Positions 1 to 8,474 of a stretch of 44,494 nt of DNA are shown one piece after another (positions within the stretch are counted from its first letter, which is position 1; the number at the start of each line of letters is the position of its first letter). The notes under the pieces are model-generated. The model had not been told where the DNA came from. It ran no database searches and saw nothing but the letters and a program-made list of their open reading frames with translations. Position numbers and translations under genes: made by a program. The stretch is from the NCBI RefSeq assembly GCF_020866965.1, contig NZ_JAJATX010000032.1, forward strand, positions 1-44,494, written 5' to 3'. This DNA is from Microvirga roseola. GTDB lineage: Bacteria > Pseudomonadota > Alphaproteobacteria > Rhizobiales > Beijerinckiaceae.

Positions 1-45
1 TGCTTCAGTGGCCTTCTACCTCAATTAACGAGTCCTGAGCCTAGC
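1..45. mobile_element. Probable insertion-sequence end (left copy of inverted repeat)
   Basis: These 45 bases match the reverse complement of the last 45 bases of the window at 43 positions; the differences are at positions 26 and 32. Similarity stops abruptly after position 45, at a CTAG. The native FkbM reading frame is cut exactly here. Read inward from the window edge it encodes a short peptide tail (ASVAFYLN then stop), which could be the C-terminus of a transposase, although no transposase body lies in the window. A CTAG at the junction fits target choice of some IS5-family elements; family assignment is inference. Confidence 0.6.
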
Positions 46-551
46 CCACCGGATCCGAGGCGCTTCTGAAAGAGGCTGTCGAGCGTGCGCGTTTCAACCT
101 CGTAGTCGTCGTAAGCGATGTCCTCGCTGCGCAGGAGAAGGGATGTCTTGCCTTCATGCTGGTCGCGCGGTGCGTGGACCGCAATGCGCCCGTCACGGTC
201 CGAGATGGCAAGCTGGTGATAGGCGATTCCACGCGACGCCAGCGCCTCGGCATGGCTTGCATGGGTCTTCGGATTGGCCTCGAAGGCATGGACCTCGCAG
301 TTCGGAAACCTGTCGCGGACCGCAAACGACAAGGCTCCGTCCAGCGCGCCAACATCGCGGACGATCTGCGGCTGGAGAACTTCGATCAGATGCAGGAAAG
401 CCTCCCGCAGGGCGACATGTCCCTCCGCGCCTTTTAGGGCCGAGGAAAGCACGTTCATGTCCCGCATGAGCATGTAGGACACGGCATGGTTCAGGCGCGA
501 AATACCGAGCCAACCGGCCAGCCACAGTTTCAGGCGTTCCCGCACACGCAT
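21..551 (-). pseudogene. FkbM-family methyltransferase, 3' end truncated by IS end
   Basis: SAM-dependent methyltransferase of the FkbM family, which usually O-methylates sugars or polyketides. Visible features are an altered SAM-binding motif I (VRDVGALDG, where DVGANIG is usual), the following CEVHAFEANP segment, and the family's VETRTLDSLF motif near residue 160. The open frame gives 176 residues, but the last few (LGSGLVN) are encoded by the repeat at 1-45; family members are usually about 230-280 residues, so the C-terminal part is missing. The ATG at 551 lies 5 nt after the upstream permease stop, so it was probably the last gene of the peptide-importer operon. Loss of function is likely but not proven. 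Confidence 0.7.
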
Positions 552-556
552 CCCGA

Positions 557-1720
557 TCAATGATACGGGTCTGCTGCGTCGCGCAGCCCGTCGCCCATGA
601 AGTTGAAGGCGAGCACCACGAGGATGACCGGGATGATGGGGAAGAGGAGCCACGGATAAAGCTGCACGGCGGCAAGGTTCTGCGCCTCGTTCAACAGCAC
701 GCCCCAGCTCGTCACCGGCGGCCGCAGGCCAAGCCCCAGGAAGGAGAGGGCGGTTTCGCCCAGGATCATGGAGGGGATCGACAGGGTCGCAGAGGCGATC
801 AGGTGGCTCATGAAGTTGGGAATGAGGTGGCGTCCGATGATGCGCGACTTGGAAGCCCCCATCAGTTCCGCCGCCTTCACGAAGTCCTCCTCGCGCAGGG
901 AGAGCAGCTTCGAGCGCACCGCGCGGGCGAGGCCCGGCCAGTCGAGCAGCCCTAGGATGATCGTGATGCCGAAGAAGATGAGGATCGGGCTCCAGTTGGC
1001 CGGCAGCGCCGCCGAGAGGGCAAGCCAAAGGGGCAGCTCCGGCAGCGAGCGCAGGATTTCGATCATGCGCTGGATCACGTGATCGACCCAGCCGCCGAGA
1101 TAGCCGGCAAGTCCGCCGAAGAAGAGCCCGAGAGTGAACGAGACCGCAATGCCGACGATGCCGATGGTGAGTGAGATGCGAGCTCCGTAGATGATGCGCG
1201 AGAGCAGGTCGCGACCCAGCCTGTCGGTACCGAGAAGGTACATGGTGCCGTTCTCAGGGGGGCAGAACAGGTGCACGTTCGTGGGAAGGACGCCCCAGAA
1301 CTCGTAAGCATCCCCCCGGCAGAAAAATCGGATCGGCTGCGGGTTCGATGTATCGACCGTGTAGAGCCGCTGGAACGTCTCGATGTCGAAGGTGTAGGCG
1401 TAAGGATAGACGAAGGGGCCGATGAAGCGCCCCTCGTGCATCAGATGCACCGATTGAGGCGGCGCATAGATGTAGTCGCTGTGGCGGGTGGTCTGGTTAT
1501 AGGGCGCGATCACCTCGACCAGGGGAACGAGGAGATAGAATGCGAGCAGGATATAGGCGGCGGCGAGCGCCACCTTGTGGCGGCGGAACTTCCACCACAT
1601 GAGCTGCCACGACGAGGCGCGGTAGAAGCTCTCGTTTTCCGTGCCGATCGGCTCCATCGCGCCGGGATCGAAGGGCGCGGGGTCGACATAGTGGCGCTTG
1701 GAAGGCAGGGCCGTATTCAT
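557..1720 (-). CDS. Peptide-type ABC transporter permease (DppC/OppC/YejE-like)
   Basis: Inner-membrane permease of an oligopeptide-type importer, 387 residues. It has an OppC-like N-terminal region (WWKFRRHKVALAAAYILL, first membrane helix near residue 50), a long periplasmic insertion around residues 70-150, then the core permease fold with LLGTDRLGRDLLSR and the EAA-type cytoplasmic loop (VKAAELMGASKSRIIGRH). The C-terminal part (GETALSFLGLGLRPP, GDGLRDAADP) is diagnostic for the family. The length and N-terminal insertion resemble YejE-type permeases. The ATG overlaps the stop of the upstream permease by 4 nt (ATGA). The substrate cannot be read from the sequence; short peptides or related compounds are likely. 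Confidence 0.9.
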   Translation of the reverse strand: MNTALPSKRHYVDPAPFDPGAMEPIGTENESFYRASSWQLMWWKFRRHKVALAAAYILLAFYLLVPLVEVIAPYNQTTRHSDYIYAPPQSVHLMHEGRFIGPFVYPYAYTFDIETFQRLYTVDTSNPQPIRFFCRGDAYEFWGVLPTNVHLFCPPENGTMYLLGTDRLGRDLLSRIIYGARISLTIGIVGIAVSFTLGLFFGGLAGYLGGWVDHVIQRMIEILRSLPELPLWLALSAALPANWSPILIFFGITIILGLLDWPGLARAVRSKLLSLREEDFVKAAELMGASKSRIIGRHLIPNFMSHLIASATLSIPSMILGETALSFLGLGLRPPVTSWGVLLNEAQNLAAVQLYPWLLFPIIPVILVVLAFNFMGDGLRDAADPYH

Positions 1721-2736
1721 CCTGCGCCTCCCATCCGGATGCGCGGATCGAGCCAGGCCAGCAGGAGGTCTGAAACGAGCATTCCGACGACGGTCAGCAC
1801 GGCGACGAACATGAGGATGAAGCCGGCCAGGAACTGGTCCTGGCTTTTCAGCGCGCTGAGCAGTATGGGGCCCACAGTAGGAAGGCTCAGCACCAGCGAC
1901 ACCAGAACCGAGCCCGAGATGAGGTGCGGCAGGAGGTTCCCGATGTCGGCGATGAAGGGATTCAGCGACATGCGGAAGGGATATTTCAGCAGCGCCTTCC
2001 TGGGATTTAAGCCCTTCGCTTTCGCGGTCACGTAATACTGCTTGCCGAGCTCGTCGAGGAGGTTCGCGCGCATGCGCCGGATCATGGCTGCCGTGCCCGC
2101 AAGCCCGATCACAACGGTCGGGACGATCAGGTGCGAGAGCAGGGACCGAATCTTGGGCCAGGTCCAGGGCTCGCCCGCATACTGCGCATCGTAGAGGCCG
2201 CCGATGGAAACGCCGAACCAGCGGTTCAGGTAGTAGAGCAAGATCAAGGCCAGCAGGAAGCTCGGGGTCGCGAGGCCGATATAGCCGAAGAAGGTGGCGA
2301 TGTAGTCTCCCACCGAATACTGACGCGTGGCGGAATAGATGGCGATGGGGATGGCGACCACGTGGATGAAGACCACCGCGCCGAGGTTGACGAGAATGGT
2401 GAGCCACAGGGCGTCGCCGACCACCTCGAAGACGGGCCTGTCGAACTCGAAGGACCAGCCCCAGTCTCCCTGAAGCAGCCCGGAGAAGCCGTTGGGTCCC
2501 GGCATCACGCCGAGCCAGACCAGGTATTGCTGCCAAGCCGGCTTGTCGAGGCCGTATTGCCGGATGAGGAATTCCGCCTTCGCGGCTGCGTCCGCGTCGC
2601 CCTGTTCGCGCAGAAGCGCGATCTGGTTGCTGAGGAAGTCGCCGGGCGGCAGCTTAATGATGAAGAAGACCAGGGCCGAGATGATCAGAAGGGTCACGGC
2701 CATGGTGAGGAGGCGACGCAACAGGAAGCGGATCAT
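1717..2736 (-). CDS. Peptide-type ABC transporter permease (DppB/OppB/YejB-like)
   Basis: First integral-membrane subunit of the importer, 339 residues. It starts MIRFLLRRLLTMAVTLLIIS, the standard OppB/DppB first helix, followed by KLPPGDF, a periplasmic segment, and core helices with the EAA loop (YVTAKAKGLNPRKALLKYPFR). It ends WLDPRIRMGG, as usual for the family. The start is fixed by the N-terminal motif and by a 4-nt ATGA overlap with the binding-protein stop at 2733. It pairs with the downstream permease to form the membrane channel. Confidence 0.9.
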   Translation of the reverse strand: MIRFLLRRLLTMAVTLLIISALVFFIIKLPPGDFLSNQIALLREQGDADAAAKAEFLIRQYGLDKPAWQQYLVWLGVMPGPNGFSGLLQGDWGWSFEFDRPVFEVVGDALWLTILVNLGAVVFIHVVAIPIAIYSATRQYSVGDYIATFFGYIGLATPSFLLALILLYYLNRWFGVSIGGLYDAQYAGEPWTWPKIRSLLSHLIVPTVVIGLAGTAAMIRRMRANLLDELGKQYYVTAKAKGLNPRKALLKYPFRMSLNPFIADIGNLLPHLISGSVLVSLVLSLPTVGPILLSALKSQDQFLAGFILMFVAVLTVVGMLVSDLLLAWLDPRIRMGGAG

Positions 2737-4655
2737 CGGCGGGCCTCTTTCACGGTGGCCTCGTCCCAATGAAGCTCGTCGATCCGGTAGATGCCGATGA
2801 GCGCCGTGGGCTCCCAGCTGTAGAGGGCTTTGGCGGGCAGACCCTTCAATCCGTTCCGAACCACGATGGGCTGCAGGGCGCCCGCCACCGTGCCGATGGT
2901 CCACTGGTTCTCGGCATGGTTGCGGAGCATCTCGGTCCAGACATCCCTCTGGACGTCTCTGTTGCCGGTGTTCATCCAGGTCTTGTAGAGATTGAGAAGG
3001 CGTTGCGCTTCCGGGATGTCCACGGGCTCGCCGTTCTGCCCCTTCGTCTCGATGTACTGTCCCCATTTGGGCCAGGCGTAGTTGTCCTGGCGCATGGGAG
3101 CGTACTCGGTCGGAGGCATGATGGCGGTGGGGATCGCGTTGTCGAAACCGGGCGCCGCCACCATGACCGTGTTACCGGCGAAAACCCGATTGCGCAGCAC
3201 GGTGCGATCCTGCGGCTTGATGAAGGGCCTGACGCCGATCTCGCGCCAGAACTCGCCGATCAGGGTAAGTCCGTCGACCACCAGGGAACTCTCGCCGTCG
3301 GTCTCGACGATGATCTCCAGTTCGCGCCCGTCAGGCAGCAGGCGGATGCCGGCCGCGTTGCGCTCGGTCAGGCCGATCTCGTCCAGGAGCCGCGATGCTT
3401 CTGCCGGATCATAGGTGGCATTCATGGTCCGCAGGCCCGGGAAGGAGAGCGGGCTCTCTTCGATCACCGTGTTGTTGCCTTCGACGCCGAGCCCGAACAG
3501 CAGCACGTTGTCCAGGGTCTTGCGGTCGATGCCGAGCGAGAGGGCGCGCCGGAAGCGGGGATCCCGGTTCAGCTTGCGCCAGACGGGGTTGTTGACATTG
3601 AGGTTGGGATAGAGCGCCAGTTCCGAGCCGCGGGCATAGGGCCAGAGAAGGGTGGTGTAGCCGTGCGCCTTTTCGCCCTGCTTCAGGACCGGAATGTCGC
3701 CCATGGAGAGGCCGCGGAAGAGGAGATCCACCTCGCCCGCATTGGCTTTCGCGGCAAAGAGGCCGGGGGCGGAAACATCCATGAAGATGCGGTCGACATA
3801 GGGAAGCTGGTGGCCCTCGCCGTCGACGCGGTGATAGTAGGGATTGCGATCGAACACGAAACGGGTCGCAGGAGCCGCGTTGGTCACCCGCCAGGGCAGA
3901 AGCGTCGGCAGGTTCGGATTGGTCAGCTCCTTCGGATCGTCCATGCGGTTGTGGAGCGCAGCCCAGGATTTCAGCTTCTGTTTCTTCGCCTGCTCCTCGA
4001 GCGCCGCCTGGTCCGCATATTTGGCATGGAACTGCTTGAGGTAGTGTGCGGGGCGGAAGATGCCGGGATCGACCGCGCCGGCAAGACGTGGCAGGAAGCG
4101 CGGGTTCGGCTTGTCCCAGCTATAGCGGACCGTCCGCTCGTCGAGAACCTCGAAGCGCGGCAACTGGCCGTCGACCAGCATGTACTCGGGTGCGCCCGCC
4201 GGGGACAGGTTCTTGTTCAGAGCCACGTCTTCCCAGTAGTAGCGGAAATCCTCCGCCGTGAACGGATGCCCGTCCGACCAGCGATGGCCTTTGCGCAGGG
4301 TGAAGGTGAAGACCCGGTCGTCGATGTTCTCCACGCTTTCCAGCAGGTCGGGCTGGAGAACGAGGTTCCGGTCGTAGCCGACGAGCCGGGTATAGGCATA
4401 GGTCGAGAGATAGCGAATATCGCGGGCCTTCGGGACGAGCGTCACGATGTCCCCGCCATACTGCCCCTGTGCCTTCTCCGCGACGAGAGGCGTTTCGGGC
4501 ACGCGCTGTTCGATGGGAGGCAGCTCGTTGCGGGCCACCGCATCCCTGAAGAACGGCTGCTCAACATAATCCGCAGCGAAGGCGGGCAGGGTGAGAAGGC
4601 CAAAGGCAAGGGCGAGCAGCCCGGCTTTCATGGGTGAGTGTTTCAGCATGGCCAT
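2733..4655 (-). CDS. Periplasmic extracellular solute-binding protein, family 5 (peptide-type)
   Basis: Periplasmic receptor of the importer, 640 residues. A signal peptide is clear: basic start (MLKHSPMK), hydrophobic core, cleavage probably after LPAFA near residue 27. The mature protein shows SBP_bac_5 features: YGGDIVTLVP near the mature N-terminus, YDRNLVLQPDLLESVE, and FTLRKGHRWSDGHPFTAEDF. It is longer than DppA (about 535), as in YejA-like proteins. The ATG at 4655 shares one base with the ATPase stop (TGATG); a GTG one codon earlier gives a 4-nt overlap and is the alternative. The ATPase-binding protein-permease-permease gene order is compact and surely one transcript. Confidence 0.9.
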   Translation of the reverse strand: MAMLKHSPMKAGLLALAFGLLTLPAFAADYVEQPFFRDAVARNELPPIEQRVPETPLVAEKAQGQYGGDIVTLVPKARDIRYLSTYAYTRLVGYDRNLVLQPDLLESVENIDDRVFTFTLRKGHRWSDGHPFTAEDFRYYWEDVALNKNLSPAGAPEYMLVDGQLPRFEVLDERTVRYSWDKPNPRFLPRLAGAVDPGIFRPAHYLKQFHAKYADQAALEEQAKKQKLKSWAALHNRMDDPKELTNPNLPTLLPWRVTNAAPATRFVFDRNPYYHRVDGEGHQLPYVDRIFMDVSAPGLFAAKANAGEVDLLFRGLSMGDIPVLKQGEKAHGYTTLLWPYARGSELALYPNLNVNNPVWRKLNRDPRFRRALSLGIDRKTLDNVLLFGLGVEGNNTVIEESPLSFPGLRTMNATYDPAEASRLLDEIGLTERNAAGIRLLPDGRELEIIVETDGESSLVVDGLTLIGEFWREIGVRPFIKPQDRTVLRNRVFAGNTVMVAAPGFDNAIPTAIMPPTEYAPMRQDNYAWPKWGQYIETKGQNGEPVDIPEAQRLLNLYKTWMNTGNRDVQRDVWTEMLRNHAENQWTIGTVAGALQPIVVRNGLKGLPAKALYSWEPTALIGIYRIDELHWDEATVKEARR

Positions 4656-6520
4656 CACGCAGCCTCCCGGGCTTGCTGTCCCCCAAGACGAACCCTGTGG
4701 CCGGGTTCGATCTCCTTCATGATTCCGGCCTCTCCGTGCCGGAGACGGAAGGGCTCGGGCCATGCGGCCGGGTCGGAGAAACGGCCGGTCCGCAACTTCG
4801 CGAAGTCGAGCGGCCGGTCGATATCCGGGTCCGGCACGGCGGCGAGCAGCGCCTGGGTGTAGGGGTGAACCGGATTGCGGAAAAGGGACGATTTCGGAGC
4901 TTCCTCGACGATATAGCCCCGGCACATCACCGCGATCGTGTCGGCGATGTAGTCCACGACTGCGAGGTTGTGCGACACGAACAGGTAGGACAGGCCGAGC
5001 GCCGATTGCAGGTCCTTGAGCAGGTTGAGTACCTGCGCCTGGACGGAAACGTCGAGGGCGGAGACAGGCTCGTCGCACAGCAGGACGCGCGGTTCGAGCG
5101 CGAGGGCACGGGCGATCCCGAGGCGCTGCCGCTGGCCGCCGGAGAAGGAATGCGGGTAGCGCCGCATGGAGCGCTGATCGAGACCCACCATGTCGAGGAG
5201 CTGCTTGGCCCGGTGATAACGCTCGTCCGAGGAGCCGATGTTGTGGATGCGCAGGGGCTCGGTCAGGATCTCATAGACGGTCATACGCGGGTTGAGAGAC
5301 GAGAACGGATCCTGAAAGATGAACTGCACTGAGTGGCGATAGGCCGTCAGCGCGTTGCCCTGCAGATCATGAACATCTTTCGGCCCGGTACCGTCGTCGA
5401 AGAGGACGCGGCCGGTGTCGGGCCGTGTCGCCCGCATGATGATCTTGGACACGGTGGTTTTGCCGCAGCCGGATTCGCCGACGAGCCCCAGGGTCTTGCC
5501 GGTGGGCAGGGCAAGGCTGACCCCGTTCACGGCATGGATCGTGCGTGTCTTGCCCGAGAACCAGCCGGAGCGGAGCGTGAAGCATTTCGTCAGGTTCTCC
5601 GCCTTGAGGATCGGGCCCGCGGGCTGGACTCGCTCGGGGGAGTGGGCGCGGGCGAGAGTGGCGCTCTTGACTTCGCGGATTGGCGTCAGGCGCTCGTCTT
5701 CCTCCATCGCGAAGCGCGGCACGGCGCGCATGAGCGCCTTGAGATAGGGATGCTCCGCCTTGCGGAAGATCTCCTCCCGGGAGCCCGCCTCCATGACCCT
5801 GCCGCGATACATGACGATGACCTCGTCGGCCACATTCGCAACCACGCCGAGATCGTGCGTGATGAGGAGCACCGACATTCCGGTTTCGGCCTGCAGTTCC
5901 CTGATGAGGTCGAGGATCTGGGCCTGCGTCGTGACGTCGAGGGCGGTCGTCGGCTCGTCCGCAATGAGGAGGGCCGGGCGCGTGATGAGCGCCATGGCGA
6001 TCATCGCGCGCTGGCGCAGGCCGCCGGAGAGCTCGAAGGGATAGGTCGTCAAGGCGCGCTTCGGATCGGGAAAGCCGACCCGCGCCAGCACCTCGACCGT
6101 CCGGGCCCGCGCCTCGGCGGGGCTGACGTCGGCGTGGATCAGGAGCGCCTCCGAGATCTGGTCGCCGATGGTGTGGAGCGGCGAGAGGGAGGTCATCGGC
6201 TCCTGGAAGATCATGGCGATGCGCCCGCCGCGCAGGGCGTGCATCGCGCTGCTCTCAGCACCGAGGCCGGCGATATCGACCGCAGGATTCTGCGCAGGGT
6301 CGTTGAAGTGGATCGAGCCGCCGGCGATGTGAGCTTTCTTCGGCAGAATCTGGAGGATGGCCTGCGCGGTCACGGACTTGCCCGAGCCGGATTCGCCGAC
6401 GAGCGCCACCGTCTTGCCCTTCGGGATCTCGAAGGTCAGCCCGTCCACCGCCCGGAAATCTCCGGTGTCGGTATTGAAGTCGACCGTCAGCTGACGGATC
6501 GACAGGAGCGGCGCTTCCAT
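4655..6520 (-). CDS. Fused double-domain ABC ATPase of peptide-type importer (YejF/GsiA-like)
   Basis: Cytoplasmic ATPase with two complete nucleotide-binding domains in one 621-residue chain, replacing separate OppD and OppF subunits. Domain 1 has Walker A GESGSGKS (42-49), signature LSGGLRQR (164-171) and Walker B LLIADEPT. Domain 2 has GESGCGKT (348-355), signature FSGGQRQR (459-466) and VLLCDEPV. Each domain is followed by an oligopeptide-transporter C-terminal segment (EHPYLKALMRAVP; VHPYTQALLAAVP). Both sites look active. The ATG is preceded by GGAGGAG at good spacing, and this is the first gene of the importer operon. The gap to the upstream glycosyltransferase stop is only 31 nt, so read-through from that operon is possible. 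Confidence 0.93.
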   Translation of the reverse strand: MEAPLLSIRQLTVDFNTDTGDFRAVDGLTFEIPKGKTVALVGESGSGKSVTAQAILQILPKKAHIAGGSIHFNDPAQNPAVDIAGLGAESSAMHALRGGRIAMIFQEPMTSLSPLHTIGDQISEALLIHADVSPAEARARTVEVLARVGFPDPKRALTTYPFELSGGLRQRAMIAMALITRPALLIADEPTTALDVTTQAQILDLIRELQAETGMSVLLITHDLGVVANVADEVIVMYRGRVMEAGSREEIFRKAEHPYLKALMRAVPRFAMEEDERLTPIREVKSATLARAHSPERVQPAGPILKAENLTKCFTLRSGWFSGKTRTIHAVNGVSLALPTGKTLGLVGESGCGKTTVSKIIMRATRPDTGRVLFDDGTGPKDVHDLQGNALTAYRHSVQFIFQDPFSSLNPRMTVYEILTEPLRIHNIGSSDERYHRAKQLLDMVGLDQRSMRRYPHSFSGGQRQRLGIARALALEPRVLLCDEPVSALDVSVQAQVLNLLKDLQSALGLSYLFVSHNLAVVDYIADTIAVMCRGYIVEEAPKSSLFRNPVHPYTQALLAAVPDPDIDRPLDFAKLRTGRFSDPAAWPEPFRLRHGEAGIMKEIEPGHRVRLGGQQAREAA

Positions 6521-6551
6521 AAGCTCCTCCAGTGGCTTCGATCATAACGCA

Positions 6552-8474
6552 TCATGGCGCAACGGTGATCCGGTTTCCGTTATGAAACAACCCTTCAATG
6601 GACAGGATACGGATGTTTCTTGTCGCAAGATGCTCCATCAGCCTTTCACATAACGCCCATATGACTTCGTCGTGCACGAGATGGTGCGTCAGCAGACCGA
6701 TCGGCTCATGGTCCCTGCCATCCTCAAGGCGATTCTCCACGGCCTCCGCGAGCTTGGCGACGATGAGGTCGGGTTCGACTACGCTTCGGGTCCCGCGCCA
6801 GTCGATCGGGTCGATATGGGTGTTGATCTGGGACAGTCCCTCGGCAGGAAAAGGATCCTTGCGATCATTGAAGGTCGAGAGGCCTGTGAAGCCGGCCTGC
6901 GGCAGGCGAGAGACAAGGCCCGGGGCGATCCGGTTCCAGGGCGGCACGAAGACCGGCAGGAGCCGTGGGCCGAGATGCTCCTGCGCGATCCGCAGCGCCT
7001 GTTCCGCTTCCGCTGCCATGGCGTCGACAGGGCGGTGAGCGCCGAACTCGGCCTTCTTTTCGCCCGCGGGGGCGTGATTGACGTGGCGCGCGCCATGAAC
7101 GAGGGCGACGGCCCGGGGCTCTTCCGCAAGACGCGCCAGAAGGGATGCTTCGATCCGGTGCGGAATGACGGCGAGAGCAATTCCGGCCTCGTAGCGGCGT
7201 GCAAGTCCGAGAAGCCGGTCGAGCTGGGGCGTATCGGCTACCGCATCGTCGTCCCGCCACCAGAGGTCGATAGACCGGCCATTGGCGTGCTCCAGCGCCC
7301 GGTCCAGGGGCGACCAGTCGATGGATGGGTGGAGCGCGGGGCGGGCAAGGGCAAGGCCTTCCGCAGTGGCAACACTTTGCCGGGCGCCGTCGAGAGCGAC
7401 CCTCACGGGCGGGCAGGGCGGCTGCGACAGGGACTGGCGGATGGCGTCGGCAAGGCGCTGCGGGGACAGCTCGCTCTCGGGCACGACCCCGGCGAGGCCC
7501 AGCCCCTTCAAGCGTTCGGCGCGCAGGCGCTGTTCGGTCTCGTGGCCTGCCTCGAAGGGAACGAGCACCGGCTTCACGTGTGATCGCAAAAGGTCCACCA
7601 CCGTATTGTAGCCGGCTTGGCTCACCGACGCGTCCGCCTGGGCGAGGAGGGTGCGGAAATCGGACCTTGCCCGCTCGATGGAGGCATGGGCCGGAGCGCG
7701 GTCCCGCAGCGTCTGGAAGTCCTGTTCGTTGACGCCCCGCCCGACGAGGATGCGCCACGGCCTGTCCCCGATCTCCAGCGCCGCCGCGATGGCGGCGCGG
7801 TAGAGCGGCAGGCTCGCTGCGCTTGATCCGCCCGAAACCACGATGCCCTGCCGCGCTCCGTCGGGGACGGGGCCCGGATGCTCGTCCACATAGCCGGTAT
7901 AGCGAAGGAAGGGACGAAGCTGCTCGTCAACGGGCCAGGAGGCATCGAGTGGGATCAGATCCGGGTCGCCATGGACAAGGACCGCATCGTAGTCGCGGAG
8001 GATGCGCACGTGCGCTTCCGCAATGCGCTCCGGCTTCGAGGGAGAGGCCAGGATATCGCGGATCGAACAGAGAATCAGCGGTCGTGGGCGCCGCGCACGG
8101 GCCGCATGGAGCAGGGACGTGAATTCCTGCGCGAGAACACGGCGTCCGAAGGGAAAGAGTTCGGTGATGAGGATGTCGGGTTCGACGGAGCTCAAAGTGC
8201 GCAGCAGCAAATCGCGGCGCTCCTCGAGATAGGCTGGATCGACGGGTGCGCCCGCTTGATCCAGCAGCGTCCTGAAGTCGGTGCCGACGGTCCTCACCGG
8301 CGGCAACTGGACGAAGGCGACGCCTTCCGGCTCCGCGATCCGGCCGGGGCTTCCTCCCGATGCCAGCGTCGTCGCATGGCCCTTCTCTGCGAAGGCGCGT
8401 GCGAGCGCCGCGGCCCGGGTGAGGTGGCCCGCTCCGAGAAGATGCGTGACGACGATGAGAACGCGCAAGCTCAT
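6552..8474 (-). CDS. Glycosyltransferase (MurG-like, COG4671 type) fused to polysaccharide-deacetylase-like domain
   Basis: A 640-residue two-domain protein. Residues 1 to about 375 resemble MurG/GT28-like predicted glycosyltransferases: GAGHLTRAAALARAF at the N-terminus, GIVVSGGSSAASLP at the domain junction, and ASVSQAGYNTVVDLL plus VPFEAGHETEQRLRAERL in the donor-binding half. Residues about 390-640 resemble the NodB/CE4 deacetylase superfamily: WWRDDDAV (motif 1 acids), HGARHVNH (paired histidines), VFVPPWNRI (motif 3) and LLTHHLVHDE. Metal-ligand residues seem to be kept. The fusion suggests sugar transfer and de-N- or de-O-acetylation of the same glycan. The ATG overlaps the upstream GT stop by 4 nt. 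The acceptor is unknown. Confidence 0.8.
   Translation of the reverse strand: MSLRVLIVVTHLLGAGHLTRAAALARAFAEKGHATTLASGGSPGRIAEPEGVAFVQLPPVRTVGTDFRTLLDQAGAPVDPAYLEERRDLLLRTLSSVEPDILITELFPFGRRVLAQEFTSLLHAARARRPRPLILCSIRDILASPSKPERIAEAHVRILRDYDAVLVHGDPDLIPLDASWPVDEQLRPFLRYTGYVDEHPGPVPDGARQGIVVSGGSSAASLPLYRAAIAAALEIGDRPWRILVGRGVNEQDFQTLRDRAPAHASIERARSDFRTLLAQADASVSQAGYNTVVDLLRSHVKPVLVPFEAGHETEQRLRAERLKGLGLAGVVPESELSPQRLADAIRQSLSQPPCPPVRVALDGARQSVATAEGLALARPALHPSIDWSPLDRALEHANGRSIDLWWRDDDAVADTPQLDRLLGLARRYEAGIALAVIPHRIEASLLARLAEEPRAVALVHGARHVNHAPAGEKKAEFGAHRPVDAMAAEAEQALRIAQEHLGPRLLPVFVPPWNRIAPGLVSRLPQAGFTGLSTFNDRKDPFPAEGLSQINTHIDPIDWRGTRSVVEPDLIVAKLAEAVENRLEDGRDHEPIGLLTHHLVHDEVIWALCERLMEHLATRNIRILSIEGLFHNGNRITVAP

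Noticed and set aside
2769..4637. 622-codon plus-strand open frame antisense to the binding-protein gene
   Set aside because: It is a GC-rich shadow of a well-recognised gene, has no family features, and no ribosome site or promoter of its own.
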